A stretch of 49,684 nucleotides of DNA from an uncultured Eubacterium sp. Lineage in GTDB: Bacteria; Bacillota; Clostridia; Lachnospirales; Lachnospiraceae. The position numbers and the translations under genes were made by a program. Location: NCBI RefSeq assembly GCF_934295145.1, contig NZ_CAKRAS010000017.1, forward strand, positions 1 through 49,684, written 5' to 3'. Positions 23,821-32,785 of the stretch are shown one piece after another (position 1 is the stretch's first letter; every line of letters starts with the position of its first letter). The notes beneath the pieces are model-generated. The model searched no databases. It was not told the origin of the DNA and saw only the letters and a list, made by a program, of their open reading frames with translations.

Positions 23821-24855
23821 ATGGTTCAGCTGTTGAAAATAAAGGAATATATTTACCGTTTTGTCGGGAAATATGAGATATTTGTTGTAGCAATAGGGCG
23901 CTTTTTAGTTGCATTTTTCGCATTTACGCTGATTGACCACAAAATCGGATACATGGATGTGCTGAAGGAATATCCGATTGCATTGCTGTGTGCATTGCTG
24001 TGTTCCTTTTTACCATCCGGAGTTATGCTGTTTTTCGGGGCACTGCTGGTTCTGTTGAATTGCTATGCACTGTCTCTGGAATTGTGTGGCATTGTAGCAC
24101 TGGTATTTGCAGCACTTTTCTGTCTGTACTTTCGGTTTACGAGCAGAAAAGGCATGTATACAGTGCTGACACCGGTGCTGAATGTGGCGGGGGTCCCTTA
24201 CATCATGCCGGTATGCGCCGGACTGATGGATAGAATCTATACAGCCATCGCCGTTGTATGCGGAGAATTTATTTACTTTTTATTGAAAAATATTAACGAA
24301 AATGCGGCACTGTTTTCTGCAAAAGAGTCTATCACAAAGAAAAGTGTGGTAACCCTTGCCGTAACGGAAATTTTTACAGATAAAGAAATGTATTTTTATC
24401 TTGGAGCCTTTGCTGCAGCATCCATTGTGGTATATTGCGTGAGAAAACTCAGCGTGGACCATGCGCGGATCATCGCAATTGTGCTTGGAGTTGCCGTGCA
24501 GATGGGTGTGATCTGCAGTGGAGAAATCTATCTGGGAGAAAGCAGCCGTATTGTAAAAGTCATCGTTGGATGTGTGGTTTCACTGATAATTGCATTAGTG
24601 ATTGATTTTATGACCCTGAGTGTGGATTACAGCAGGGTGGAACATACACAGTTTGAAGATGATGAGTACTATTATTATGTCAAAGCGGTACCGAAGACTT
24701 TTGTTTCCGTAGAAGACAAACAGGTAAAACACATTAACGCAAAACGTTCCAAAAAAAGAAAATCCACGCGTGGAAAGAAAGTAAATTCTGTTCATGTCAG
24801 CCATCCGGAAGATGATTTGGAAGAGCAGGTGTTCAGAGAGCTGCATGACAAATAA
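23821..24855 (+). CDS. Polytopic membrane protein of unknown function, linked to cdaA
   Basis: A 344-residue protein with about eight hydrophobic helices between residues 20 and 260, followed by a cytosolic tail of about 80 residues. The tail begins with an acidic/tyrosine run (D-D-E-Y-Y-Y-Y-V-K-A-V-P-K), passes through a lysine/arginine block (K-R-S-K-K-R-K-S-T-R-G-K-K) and ends with H-P-E-D-D-L-E-E-Q. I cannot name the family. AGGAGG sits just before the ATG. The tight spacing to cdaA (38 bases) and the co-oriented order point to a shared operon. A basic tail on a multi-helix protein could bind nucleotides, nucleic acid or membrane lipid; none is shown. Confidence 0.8.
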   Translation: MVQLLKIKEYIYRFVGKYEIFVVAIGRFLVAFFAFTLIDHKIGYMDVLKEYPIALLCALLCSFLPSGVMLFFGALLVLLNCYALSLELCGIVALVFAALFCLYFRFTSRKGMYTVLTPVLNVAGVPYIMPVCAGLMDRIYTAIAVVCGEFIYFLLKNINENAALFSAKESITKKSVVTLAVTEIFTDKEMYFYLGAFAAASIVVYCVRKLSVDHARIIAIVLGVAVQMGVICSGEIYLGESSRIVKVIVGCVVSLIIALVIDFMTLSVDYSRVEHTQFEDDEYYYYVKAVPKTFVSVEDKQVKHINAKRSKKRKSTRGKKVNSVHVSHPEDDLEEQVFRELHDK

Positions 24856-24893
24856 AAAATAAGAAACAGGAAAATCAGAGAGGAAGTGAAAAG

Positions 24894-25802
24894 ATGCGGG
24901 AAATAGGAGCAGCATTATATGCTTTTATGGATAAATATCTTTCCTGGATAGACAAACCAAAGATCGGGGCCACCGATATCATAGAAATTATCATTATTGC
25001 CTTTGTATTATATCAGGTTATGGTATGGGTGAAAAACACCAGAGCATGGATGCTGTTTAAAGGTATCATTGTGATATTGATCTTCCTTCTGATCGCGGCA
25101 CTTTTCCAGATGAATACGATTTTGTGGTTGTCGGGAAAAGTAGTAAATGTAGCAGCGATCGCGCTGGTTATTATTTTTCAGCCGGAACTGCGAAATGCAC
25201 TGGAGCGGCTGGGAAGAAAGAATTTTCTTACTGCATTTTTTAGTTTTGATTTTCAAAAGGCAAATGCTGTCCGTTTTTCTGAGAAAACAATCAATGAGAT
25301 CGTAAAAGCCTGCTATGAGATGGGTAAAGTAAAAACGGGAGCCCTGATCGTAATTGAGCGGGATGTGATGCTGAATGAATATATTCGAACAGGAATTCCA
25401 CTGGATTCCCTCGTATCAAGTCAGCTTCTGATCAATATTTTTGAACATAATACACCTCTGCATGATGGCGCGATCATTGTGCGGGGAGACCGAATTGTAT
25501 CAGCAACCTGTTATCTGCCATTATCGGATAATATGGAACTGAGTAAGGAACTTGGAACAAGACACCGTGCTGCTGTCGGAATCAGTGAAGTCAGTGATTC
25601 TATGACCATTGTGGTTTCAGAGGAGACGGGAGCAGTATCGCTGGCAGTGGAAAGTACACTGTATCGCAATATTGATGCAGATTTCCTGCGAAGCAAATTG
25701 AAATTTGCGGCAAAACTGTCAGGAGAGACGGAGAACTATTTTGAAAAACTGAAAAGGAGGCTGAAAAATGCTGCGCAAAGTAACAAAGCGGATAACAAAT
25801 AA
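24894..25802 (+). CDS. cdaA: Diadenylate cyclase CdaA
   Basis: CdaA makes the essential second messenger c-di-AMP from two ATP. The 302-residue protein has three N-terminal membrane helices (about 30-48, 55-71, 80-96) and a DisA-N cyclase domain with the catalytic D191-G-A motif (H-D-G-A-I-I-V) and the R223-H-R motif. The C-terminal tail is basic. A GAGAGGAAG ribosome binding site precedes the ATG. The end of cdaA overlaps the start of cdaR by 35 bases, so translation is coupled; CdaR binds CdaA and modulates its activity in other Firmicutes. Membrane insertion and the regulator pairing agree with the established family. Confidence 0.97.
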   Translation: MREIGAALYAFMDKYLSWIDKPKIGATDIIEIIIIAFVLYQVMVWVKNTRAWMLFKGIIVILIFLLIAALFQMNTILWLSGKVVNVAAIALVIIFQPELRNALERLGRKNFLTAFFSFDFQKANAVRFSEKTINEIVKACYEMGKVKTGALIVIERDVMLNEYIRTGIPLDSLVSSQLLINIFEHNTPLHDGAIIVRGDRIVSATCYLPLSDNMELSKELGTRHRAAVGISEVSDSMTIVVSEETGAVSLAVESTLYRNIDADFLRSKLKFAAKLSGETENYFEKLKRRLKNAAQSNKADNK

Positions 25803-27066
25803 TTTTGGCCTCAAAATATTGGCGGCAGTTTTTGCAATTGTCATCTGGCTGGTGGTTGTCAATATTGAAGACCCGGAAAAAACAAAAGGATTTGTGATAC
25901 CGGTAACGATTGAGAACAGCGATTACCTGACTGACATGGGAAAGACATACGATATTTTAAATAATTCAGATAAGATTTCCTTTACGGTTACCGGAAAACG
26001 TTCTATTATAGAAGAACTTTCTGAGTCGGATTTTACGGCAGTAGCCAATATGGAAAATATTAATGATGAGATGACTACGGTGCCGGTCAGTGTAACGGCA
26101 TCCAGATATGCAAGTCAGATTGAAATTAACAAGCGGGATGCGACGCTGAAGATCAGTGTGGAAAATCTGAAGACAGAACGCTATACCGTTCAGGTTGCGA
26201 CGATCGGTACACCGGCAGCATATTGCTATATCGAGTCGACGGTAGCGGATCCGAAGAAAATTACCATCACCGGACCGGAATCAATTCTGAATCAGATCGC
26301 CACGGTGCAGGCGAGTGTAGATGTTAGCGGTGCAGAGGAAAATATCGCAACGAACAGCAAAGTGGTATTGCTGGACAAAGATGGAAATGAAATTCCACAG
26401 GAACGACTGACGCTGAACCGTACATCTGTTGCTGTGGATGTGACCGTTACCATGGGCAAATCCGTACCGTTGAAATTTGTGACAAATGGCACACCTGCGG
26501 ATGGTTACCGGTTTCAGAAAGCGGAATGCAGTGTTTCAAACGTAAACCTTGTGGGAAGCACGGAAGCATTGGCGTCTATAAGCGAACTTGAAATCACTGG
26601 TTCTCAGATGAATATTGCCGGTGCATCATCAAACGTAGCGGCGAGTGTGGATTTGTCAAAATTCCTGCCGGAAGGTGTATCATTGGCATCTGATCAGTCG
26701 AAACAGATCAGTGTGACACTGGTGATCGAGGGAAGAACGGCGAAAGCCTTTGCCGTGCCAGTGAAAAATATCACGGTGAGAAATCTTTCATCCAATTATC
26801 AACTGGAATTTAATGCAGATACTGTAACGGTAAACCTGCTGGGATTTGAGGAGGACTTTTCAGATATCAATCCGAATGATATTACCGGAACGATTGATGC
26901 ATCACCATTTAACCTGGGAGTTATGGCAGCGCAGGTTTCCATTGACGGTGGCTACACAGTCAGTGAGACACCATACACATCCGTGACAGTGACGGAAAAG
27001 CCAGATAATACGGGAAATACAGACAGTACAGATAATACAGGAGGAACAGACAGTTCCACACAATAA
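25768..27066 (+). CDS. cdaR: CdaR, YbbR-domain regulator of CdaA
   Basis: The 432-residue protein has a short basic N-terminus, one membrane helix (about 14-30: L-K-I-L-A-A-V-F-A-I-V-I-W-L-V-V-V) and an extracytoplasmic region of about four YbbR-like beta repeats, recognisable by recurring V-x-V-x-x-x-G and P-x-x-I-T-I-T-G-P segments. It ends in a low-complexity tail rich in Asn, Thr, Asp, Gly and Ser, probably a wall-spanning linker. In Bacillus and Listeria CdaR binds CdaA and adjusts c-di-AMP production. It begins inside the end of cdaA. In most Firmicutes glmM follows directly; here four other open frames' worth of sequence (HPr, cysD, cysNC) intervenes. Confidence 0.93.
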   Translation: MLRKVTKRITNNFGLKILAAVFAIVIWLVVVNIEDPEKTKGFVIPVTIENSDYLTDMGKTYDILNNSDKISFTVTGKRSIIEELSESDFTAVANMENINDEMTTVPVSVTASRYASQIEINKRDATLKISVENLKTERYTVQVATIGTPAAYCYIESTVADPKKITITGPESILNQIATVQASVDVSGAEENIATNSKVVLLDKDGNEIPQERLTLNRTSVAVDVTVTMGKSVPLKFVTNGTPADGYRFQKAECSVSNVNLVGSTEALASISELEITGSQMNIAGASSNVAASVDLSKFLPEGVSLASDQSKQISVTLVIEGRTAKAFAVPVKNITVRNLSSNYQLEFNADTVTVNLLGFEEDFSDINPNDITGTIDASPFNLGVMAAQVSIDGGYTVSETPYTSVTVTEKPDNTGNTDSTDNTGGTDSSTQ

Positions 27067-27107
27067 GAAGGTAAAGATACCAAGGATGTATTTGGAGGGG
27101 ATACAAA

Positions 27108-27371
27108 ATGGTTTGTCAGAAAGTAAGAATTAAAAACCCTGCAGGACTGCATTTGCGCCCTGCGGGAAAATTGTGTGATGAGGCGATCAAATACAAGTCA
27201 AAGATTTCTTTTCAGAGAGGAAATATGACGACAAATGTAAAAAGCCTTTTAAGTGTGCTGGCGGCGAGTATCAAATACAATGATGAAATTGAATTTGTAT
27301 GTGAGGGAGAAGACGAAGACGAGGCGCTGGCAGGAATCGTATCCGCGATACAAAACGGTTTGGGGGAATAA
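27108..27371 (+). CDS. HPr-family phosphocarrier protein
   Basis: The 87-residue protein has the HPr fold signatures: N-P-A-G-L-H15-L-R17-P-A-G with the PEP-dependent phosphorylation site His15, and K45-S46-L-L-S-V-L with Ser46, the HPr kinase site used in carbon catabolite control. Both key residues are present, so it is a candidate full HPr rather than a Crh-like protein, which lacks His15. GGAGG lies about nine bases before the ATG. It lies between cdaR and cysD with gaps of 41 and 22 bases. No enzyme I or PTS permease is nearby, so it may be the general HPr or a specialised copy. Confidence 0.93.
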   Translation: MVCQKVRIKNPAGLHLRPAGKLCDEAIKYKSKISFQRGNMTTNVKSLLSVLAASIKYNDEIEFVCEGEDEDEALAGIVSAIQNGLGE

Positions 27372-27393
27372 CACAGGAAAAGAGGACAAAAGT

Positions 27394-28287
27394 ATGGATC
27401 ATTTGGATGAACTGGAAGCGGAAGCAATATACATTATGCGAGAAGTGGCAGCACAGTGTGAAAAACCGGTAATGTTATATTCCATCGGAAAGGATTCATC
27501 GGTTATGCTGCATCTTGCGTTAAAAGCATTTTATCCGGAGAAACCACCATTCCCATTCTTACATGTAAATACTACATGGAAATTCAAAGAAATGATTGAG
27601 TTTCGCGATAAAGTAGCGGAAAAATATGGAATTGAGATGCTGGAATACATTAATGAAGACGGTGTTCGACAGGGAATCAATCCCTTTGATCATGGTGCAG
27701 CCTATACCGATATCATGAAAACACAGGCCTTAAAGCAGGCGTTAAATAAGTATGGTTTTACTGCAGCATTTGGTGGCGGCAGACGTGATGAGGAAAAGAG
27801 CCGTGCCAAGGAGCGTATTTTCTCTTTCCGTAATGCAGAGCACGCCTGGGATCCGAAAAATCAGCGTCCGGAGATGTGGAAGCTGTTCAATACGGAGATC
27901 AACAAAGGTGAAAGCATCCGCGTATTTCCAATTTCTAACTGGACAGAAAAGGATATCTGGCAGTATATCAAGCGGGAAAATATTGATATCGTTCCGTTGT
28001 ATTTTGCAGCAGAGCGTCCTGTCGTAGAGCGTGACGGCAATCTGATCATGGTAGATGATGACCGTATGCGTCTGTTTCCGGGAGAAAAACCGATGATGAA
28101 GAAAGTTCGTTTTCGAACCCTTGGATGTTATCCGCTTTCCGGTGGCGTGGAGTCTGATGCGGATACGCTGGATGCAATCATTCAGGAGACTTTAAGTGCG
28201 GTATCTTCTGAACGTACCAGTCGTGTGATCGATAAGGACGGTGGAGCGGCCAGCATGGAGAAACGGAAAAGGGAGGGCTACTTCTAG
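27394..28287 (+). CDS. cysD: Sulfate adenylyltransferase subunit 2 (CysD)
   Basis: CysD is the catalytic half of heterodimeric ATP sulfurylase, making adenosine 5'-phosphosulfate from sulfate and ATP. The 297-residue protein has the PP-loop S-I-G-K-D-S-S at about 32-38, G-G-R-R-D-E-E-K-S-R-A-K-E-R near 128-141, and the closing K-R-K-R-E-G-Y-F of the family. The frame is open upstream to 27253 inside the HPr gene, but the ATG at 27394 follows AGAGGAC and is where homology begins (M-D-H-L-D-x-L-E-A-E). cysNC starts with no gap after its TAG. GTP hydrolysis by the partner CysN drives the unfavourable reaction. Confidence 0.96.
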   Translation: MDHLDELEAEAIYIMREVAAQCEKPVMLYSIGKDSSVMLHLALKAFYPEKPPFPFLHVNTTWKFKEMIEFRDKVAEKYGIEMLEYINEDGVRQGINPFDHGAAYTDIMKTQALKQALNKYGFTAAFGGGRRDEEKSRAKERIFSFRNAEHAWDPKNQRPEMWKLFNTEINKGESIRVFPISNWTEKDIWQYIKRENIDIVPLYFAAERPVVERDGNLIMVDDDRMRLFPGEKPMMKKVRFRTLGCYPLSGGVESDADTLDAIIQETLSAVSSERTSRVIDKDGGAASMEKRKREGYF

Positions 28288-30111
28288 ATGAACGCATTGT
28301 TGAAATTTATTACCTGTGGAAGTGTGGATGATGGAAAATCCACACTGATCGGACATATGCTTTATGATGCAAAATTATTATTTGCAGATCAGAAGCGTGC
28401 ACTGGAACTGGATTCCAAAGTCGGTTCCAGAGGCGGAGCTATTGATTACAGTTTACTTCTGGACGGCCTGATGGCGGAGCGTGAGCAGGGAATTACCATA
28501 GATGTTGCTTACCGCTATTTTACGACAGAGCGCCGTTCTTTTATTGTGGCTGATACACCGGGACACGAAGAATATACGAGAAATATGGCAGTAGGTGCAT
28601 CTTTTGCGGATCTGGCGGTTATCCTTGTAGATGCCAGCCAGGGCGTACTGACACAGACCAGACGCCATACCCGGATCTGTTCTCTGATGGGAATCAAACA
28701 CTTTGTATTTGCCATCAACAAAATGGATTTGATCGATTTTGAACAGGAAAAATTCCGGAAGATCAAGAAAGATATTAAAGTGCTGCTGGCAGAATTTGAG
28801 TACAGCACTGCACAGATGATCCCAGTATCTGCGACTGAGGGAGATAATATTACAAAGCGTTCTTCCCATATGCCGTGGTATACAGGAAAAACACTGCTGG
28901 ATTATCTGGAGACCATTGACGTAAAGGAAAATCCGACAGAGACAGGATTTACCATGCCGGTACAGCGTGTCTGCAGACCGAATCATACATTTCGTGGATT
29001 CCAGGGACAGATCGAAAGTGGCAGTGTGTCAGTGGGCGATACGATTCAGGTATTGCCAAGTGGTGAAACAGCTGTTGTAAAACTGATTTATGAAGGCGAC
29101 AAAGAAGTACAGACCAGTTCTGTGGGTCATGCCGTAACCATTCAGCTGGATACAGAGATTGATATTTCCAGAGGCTGTGTGCTGGTGGAAGGTACTTCAC
29201 TGAATGTAAATTCCATGTTTTCTGCAACACTGCTCTGGATGGATGATACGAAGCTGGTGGCAGGAAAGAATTTTCTGTTGAAACTCGGCACACAGAGTGT
29301 CCCTGCAACGATCATGAACATCAAGTACAAGATTGACGTCAATTCCGGGGAGGAAGTATATGCAGAGGCGATTTATAAAAATGAGATTGCGCGCTGCGAA
29401 ATTGCAACTGCTTCAAAACTGGTTTTCGATAAATTTGAAAAAAATAATGCGTTAGGTTCCTTAATTCTGATTGACCGGGTATCTCATATGACATCAGCAT
29501 GTGGTGTTGTAGAGCATACATTAAACAGAGAAAATCAGCTGACCTGGCATGATATGGATATTACACGGGAATTCCGTGAGAAACAGCTTGGCCAGAATGC
29601 AAAGACGATCTGGTTTACTGGTCTGTCCGGCTCCGGAAAATCGACGCTGGCAAATGAACTGGAAAAGCGTCTGGTGGCCATGGGCAAACATACGATGTTG
29701 CTGGATGGCGATAATGTCCGTATGGGACTGAATAAAAATCTGAGTTTCCGTGAGGCAGACCGAATTGAAAATATTCGTAGAATCGCTGAGGTATCCAAAC
29801 TGATGAACGATGCGGGACTGATCGTACTGACATCTTTTATTTCTCCGTTTGCACAGGACCGTCAGAATGCCCGTGAGATCATCGGAGATGCATTTATGGA
29901 AGTATATGTAAATACTCCGATCGAGGAGTGTGAGCGCAGGGATGTCAAAGGCCTGTATAAAATGGCCCGTGAAGGAAAGGTGGATCACTTTACCGGTATT
30001 TCCAGTCCGTATGAAGCGCCGAAGCATCCGGATGCAGTGATCGATACGGCAAAATACAGCGTGGAAGAGTGCGTGGATCTGATTTTGGAACAGTTAAAAG
30101 ACCGGCTGTAG
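28288..30111 (+). CDS. cysNC: Fused sulfate adenylyltransferase subunit 1 / APS kinase (CysNC)
   Basis: The 607-residue fusion has an elongation-factor-like GTPase (CysN) at about 1-420: G1 G-S-V-D-D-G-K-S at 11-18, G3 D-T-P-G-H-E and G4 N-K-M-D, then two beta-barrel domains. APS kinase (CysC) follows from about 430, with P-loop G-L-S-G-S-G-K-S near 446 and D-G-D-N-V-R. With CysD it converts sulfate to APS and then PAPS. Fusions of this type are the NodQ/CysNC form. The start abuts the cysD stop, so translation is coupled. No cysH, cysJI or sulfate transporter lies nearby, so the fate of PAPS (reduction or sulfation) cannot be told. Confidence 0.96.
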   Translation: MNALLKFITCGSVDDGKSTLIGHMLYDAKLLFADQKRALELDSKVGSRGGAIDYSLLLDGLMAEREQGITIDVAYRYFTTERRSFIVADTPGHEEYTRNMAVGASFADLAVILVDASQGVLTQTRRHTRICSLMGIKHFVFAINKMDLIDFEQEKFRKIKKDIKVLLAEFEYSTAQMIPVSATEGDNITKRSSHMPWYTGKTLLDYLETIDVKENPTETGFTMPVQRVCRPNHTFRGFQGQIESGSVSVGDTIQVLPSGETAVVKLIYEGDKEVQTSSVGHAVTIQLDTEIDISRGCVLVEGTSLNVNSMFSATLLWMDDTKLVAGKNFLLKLGTQSVPATIMNIKYKIDVNSGEEVYAEAIYKNEIARCEIATASKLVFDKFEKNNALGSLILIDRVSHMTSACGVVEHTLNRENQLTWHDMDITREFREKQLGQNAKTIWFTGLSGSGKSTLANELEKRLVAMGKHTMLLDGDNVRMGLNKNLSFREADRIENIRRIAEVSKLMNDAGLIVLTSFISPFAQDRQNAREIIGDAFMEVYVNTPIEECERRDVKGLYKMAREGKVDHFTGISSPYEAPKHPDAVIDTAKYSVEECVDLILEQLKDRL

Positions 30112-30174
30112 ATTCATGCGTTTTGAAAAAAATATATATAATCATAAGTTAATAACAAATGGAAAGGATTCAAA

Positions 30175-31545
30175 ATGGGAAGATATTTTGGAACAGACGG
30201 CTTCCGTGGGGAGGCCAACAAAACATTAACAGTAGAGCATGCTTACAAAGTAGGACGTTTTATCGGATGGTATTATCATCAGATTACAGGAAAAAAATGT
30301 AAAGTTGTAATCGGAAAAGATACAAGACGTTCCAGCTATATGTTTGAGTATTCTCTGGTTGCAGGTCTGACTGCTTCAGGCGCAGATGCATATCTGCTTC
30401 ATGTAACCACAACGCCGTCCGTATCTTACGTGACAAGAACAGAAGATTTTGACTGCGGTATCATGATCTCCGCAAGCCACAATCCGTATTATGATAATGG
30501 TATCAAACTGATCAATGGAAATGGTGAGAAGATGGATGAGAAAACCATTTCCTATATCGAGGATTACATTGATGGAAAACTGAATCTCTTCGGAGAAGAG
30601 ATGGCAGATGTGCCGTTTGCTGTCCGCGAGGAGATTGGATGCACCGTAGATTATGCAGCAGGAAGAAACCGTTATGTAGGTTATCTGATTTCGCTGGCTA
30701 CTTATTCTTACAAAAATGTCCGTGTTGGGCTTGACTGCGCAAACGGAAGTTCCTGGATGATCGCAAAGAGTGTATTTGACGCACTTGGCGCAAAAACATA
30801 TGTCATCAACGCAGAGCCGGATGGAACAAACATTAATAATCATGCAGGTTCCACACATATTGAAGTACTTCAGAAATTTGTAAAAGACAACAATCTGGAC
30901 GTTGGCTTTGCTTATGACGGAGATGCAGACCGTTGTATTGCAGTAGATGAAAAAGGAAATGTTATCGACGGAGATCTGATTTTATATATTTACGGCAAAT
31001 ATATGAAAGAGAGAGGAAAACTCATGAACAATACTGTTGTAACGACCATTATGTCTAATTTTGGTCTGTACAAAGCTTTTGATGAGGCTGGTATTAATTA
31101 TGAGAAAACAGCAGTTGGTGATAAATATGTATATGAGAACATGGTTCAGAATGGTCATCGTATTGGCGGTGAGCAGTCCGGACACATTATTTTCAGCAAA
31201 TATGCAACCACAGGTGATGGTATCTTAACATCCATGAAAATGATGGAAGTTATGCTGGCGAAGAAACTGCCGTTAAGCAAACTGGCTGAGCCGGTGACCA
31301 TTTACCCACAGGTACTCAAAAATGTAAGAGTAAAGAGCAAACCAGAAGCACAGAATGATACTGATGTACAGCAGGCAGTAGCAAAGGTTGCAGAAACACT
31401 GGGCGATACCGGACGTATCCTTGTTCGTGAGAGCGGAACAGAGCCGGTGATCCGTGTTATGGTAGAAGCAGAGACAGAAAGTCTTTGTGAGAAATATGTC
31501 GATCAGGTAATTGAAGTGATCAAAGAAAAAGGACATACTGTATAA
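30175..31545 (+). CDS. glmM: Phosphoglucosamine mutase GlmM
   Basis: GlmM interconverts glucosamine-6-phosphate and glucosamine-1-phosphate on the path to UDP-GlcNAc and peptidoglycan. The 456-residue protein starts M-G-R-Y-F-G-T-D-G-F-R-G, has the catalytic loop S-A-S-H-N-P with phosphoserine Ser101, the metal loop D-G-D-A-D-R near 243-248, sugar loop G-G-E-Q-S-G-H near 328, and phosphate loop R-E-S-G-T-E-P near 420. The metal and sugar loops favour GlmM over other hexose mutases. GGAAAGG lies about ten bases upstream. In other Firmicutes GlmM binds CdaA and inhibits it, and the genes sit together; here they are on the same strand, 4.4 kb apart. Confidence 0.93.
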   Translation: MGRYFGTDGFRGEANKTLTVEHAYKVGRFIGWYYHQITGKKCKVVIGKDTRRSSYMFEYSLVAGLTASGADAYLLHVTTTPSVSYVTRTEDFDCGIMISASHNPYYDNGIKLINGNGEKMDEKTISYIEDYIDGKLNLFGEEMADVPFAVREEIGCTVDYAAGRNRYVGYLISLATYSYKNVRVGLDCANGSSWMIAKSVFDALGAKTYVINAEPDGTNINNHAGSTHIEVLQKFVKDNNLDVGFAYDGDADRCIAVDEKGNVIDGDLILYIYGKYMKERGKLMNNTVVTTIMSNFGLYKAFDEAGINYEKTAVGDKYVYENMVQNGHRIGGEQSGHIIFSKYATTGDGILTSMKMMEVMLAKKLPLSKLAEPVTIYPQVLKNVRVKSKPEAQNDTDVQQAVAKVAETLGDTGRILVRESGTEPVIRVMVEAETESLCEKYVDQVIEVIKEKGHTV

Positions 31546-31552
31546 GAATAAA

Positions 31553-31569
31553 CAGGATAAAATATCCTG
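31553..31569. repeat. Short hairpin between glmM and prfB
   Basis: CAGGATA-AAA-TATCCTG is a perfect seven-base stem with a three-base loop. No T-run follows. It may end or stabilise the glmM transcript. Confidence 0.5.
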
Positions 31570-31593
31570 AAATAAGAGAAAGAGGTGATTTCG

Positions 31594-32719
31594 GTGGTTG
31601 AATTAGACCAGTTCAAAACAAAGTTGAACGCATACAAACACCCGCTCCAGGAAGTAAGGGATTCACTTTGACCTCGCTAACAAAGAGCAGAGGATTCAGG
31701 AGTTAGAGCGGAAGATGGAGGAACCGGATTTCTGGAATGATCCGGAGCGTTCCCAGGAGCTTATGAAAGAGCTCAAAAGCAAAAAAGATGATGTGGAGAT
31801 TTACCAACAGCTGGTATCCCAGATGGAAGACATGGAGCTCATGATCGAAATGGGATACGAAGAAAATGACCCGGAAGTCATTCCGGAGATTCAGGAATTG
31901 CTGGATGAATTTGAAACAAGTTTTGAGAATATTCGCATGAAGACATTGCTTTCCGGCGAATATGACAGAGACGATGCGATCGTAACTCTGCATGCAGGAG
32001 CCGGCGGCACAGAGTCCTGTGATTGGGCAAGTATGCTGTACCGTATGTATACCAGATGGGCATCTGCCAAAGGATTTGAGGTGGAAGTATTGGATTATCT
32101 GGACGGGGAGGAAGCCGGTATCAAGTCTGTGACATTTCAGGTACATGGCGAAAATGCCTATGGCTATCTGAAATCAGAAAAAGGTGTTCACAGACTGGTT
32201 CGTATTTCCCCGTTCAATGCGGCAGGAAAACGTCAGACATCCTTTGTATCCTGCGATGTTATGCCGGATATTGAAGAAGATGTGGAAATCGAGATCAATG
32301 ATGATGATCTGCGTATCGATACCTACCGTTCCAGCGGAGCCGGTGGTCAGCATATCAACAAGACATCTTCTGCCATCCGTATCACACATTTACCGACCGG
32401 TATCGTGGTACAATGTCAGAATGAGCGGTCTCAGCATATGAATAAAGATAAAGCAATGCAGATGCTGAAAGCAAAACTGTATTTGTTAAAACAGCAGGAA
32501 AATGCAGAAAAAGCGGCAGATATTCGAGGTGATGTGACAGAGATTGGCTGGGGAAATCAGATCCGTTCCTATGTTATGCAGCCATATACGATGGTAAAAG
32601 ATCATCGTACCAACGCAGAAACCGGAAATGTGGACAGTGTCATGGATGGAAATATTGATCTGTTTATCAATGCATACCTGAAATGGATTACATTGTCCAA
32701 AAACGATCAGGAAGCATAG
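31594..32719 (+). CDS. prfB: Peptide chain release factor 2 with programmed +1 frameshift
   Basis: RF2 ends translation at UGA and UAA. The coding region is in two frames. It begins with GTG at 31594 (GAGGTGAT upstream), reads 25 codons ending V-R-D-S-L, and meets in-frame TGA at 31669-31671. The site is C-T-T-T-G-A-C, the standard RF2 slip site, preceded by the Shine-Dalgarno-like AAGGGA. Shifting +1 to GAC at 31670 continues D-L-A-N-K-E-Q-R-I to the stop at 32719, giving 374 residues. The second part has the anticodon-like S-P-F motif (I-S-P-F-N-A) and the catalytic G-G-Q motif (G-A-G-G-Q-H). Low RF2 favours the shift, so the gene regulates itself. A naive call would start at 31715. Confidence 0.96.
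31661..31672 (+). promoter_or_regulatory. RF2 +1 frameshift site
   Basis: CTT at 31666-31668 is followed by TGA at 31669-31671 and C at 31672. An upstream AAGGGA sits about four bases before CTT, acting as the internal Shine-Dalgarno stimulator. The frame joins exactly with the downstream RF2 body. Confidence 0.95.
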
Positions 32720-32785
32720 AACTATACTCCGGGGAATCGGAAGTGATTTTTTGAGAGTATGTGACAGCAAAAAGGAGAAATTACC

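Noticed and set aside
30112..30174. Promoter for glmM
   Set aside because: TATAAT-like sequence is present in an A/T run, but no -35 box fits, so it was not called.
32720..32760. Terminator after prfB
   Set aside because: TCCG/CGGA followed by a T-run is present, but a four-base stem is too weak to call.
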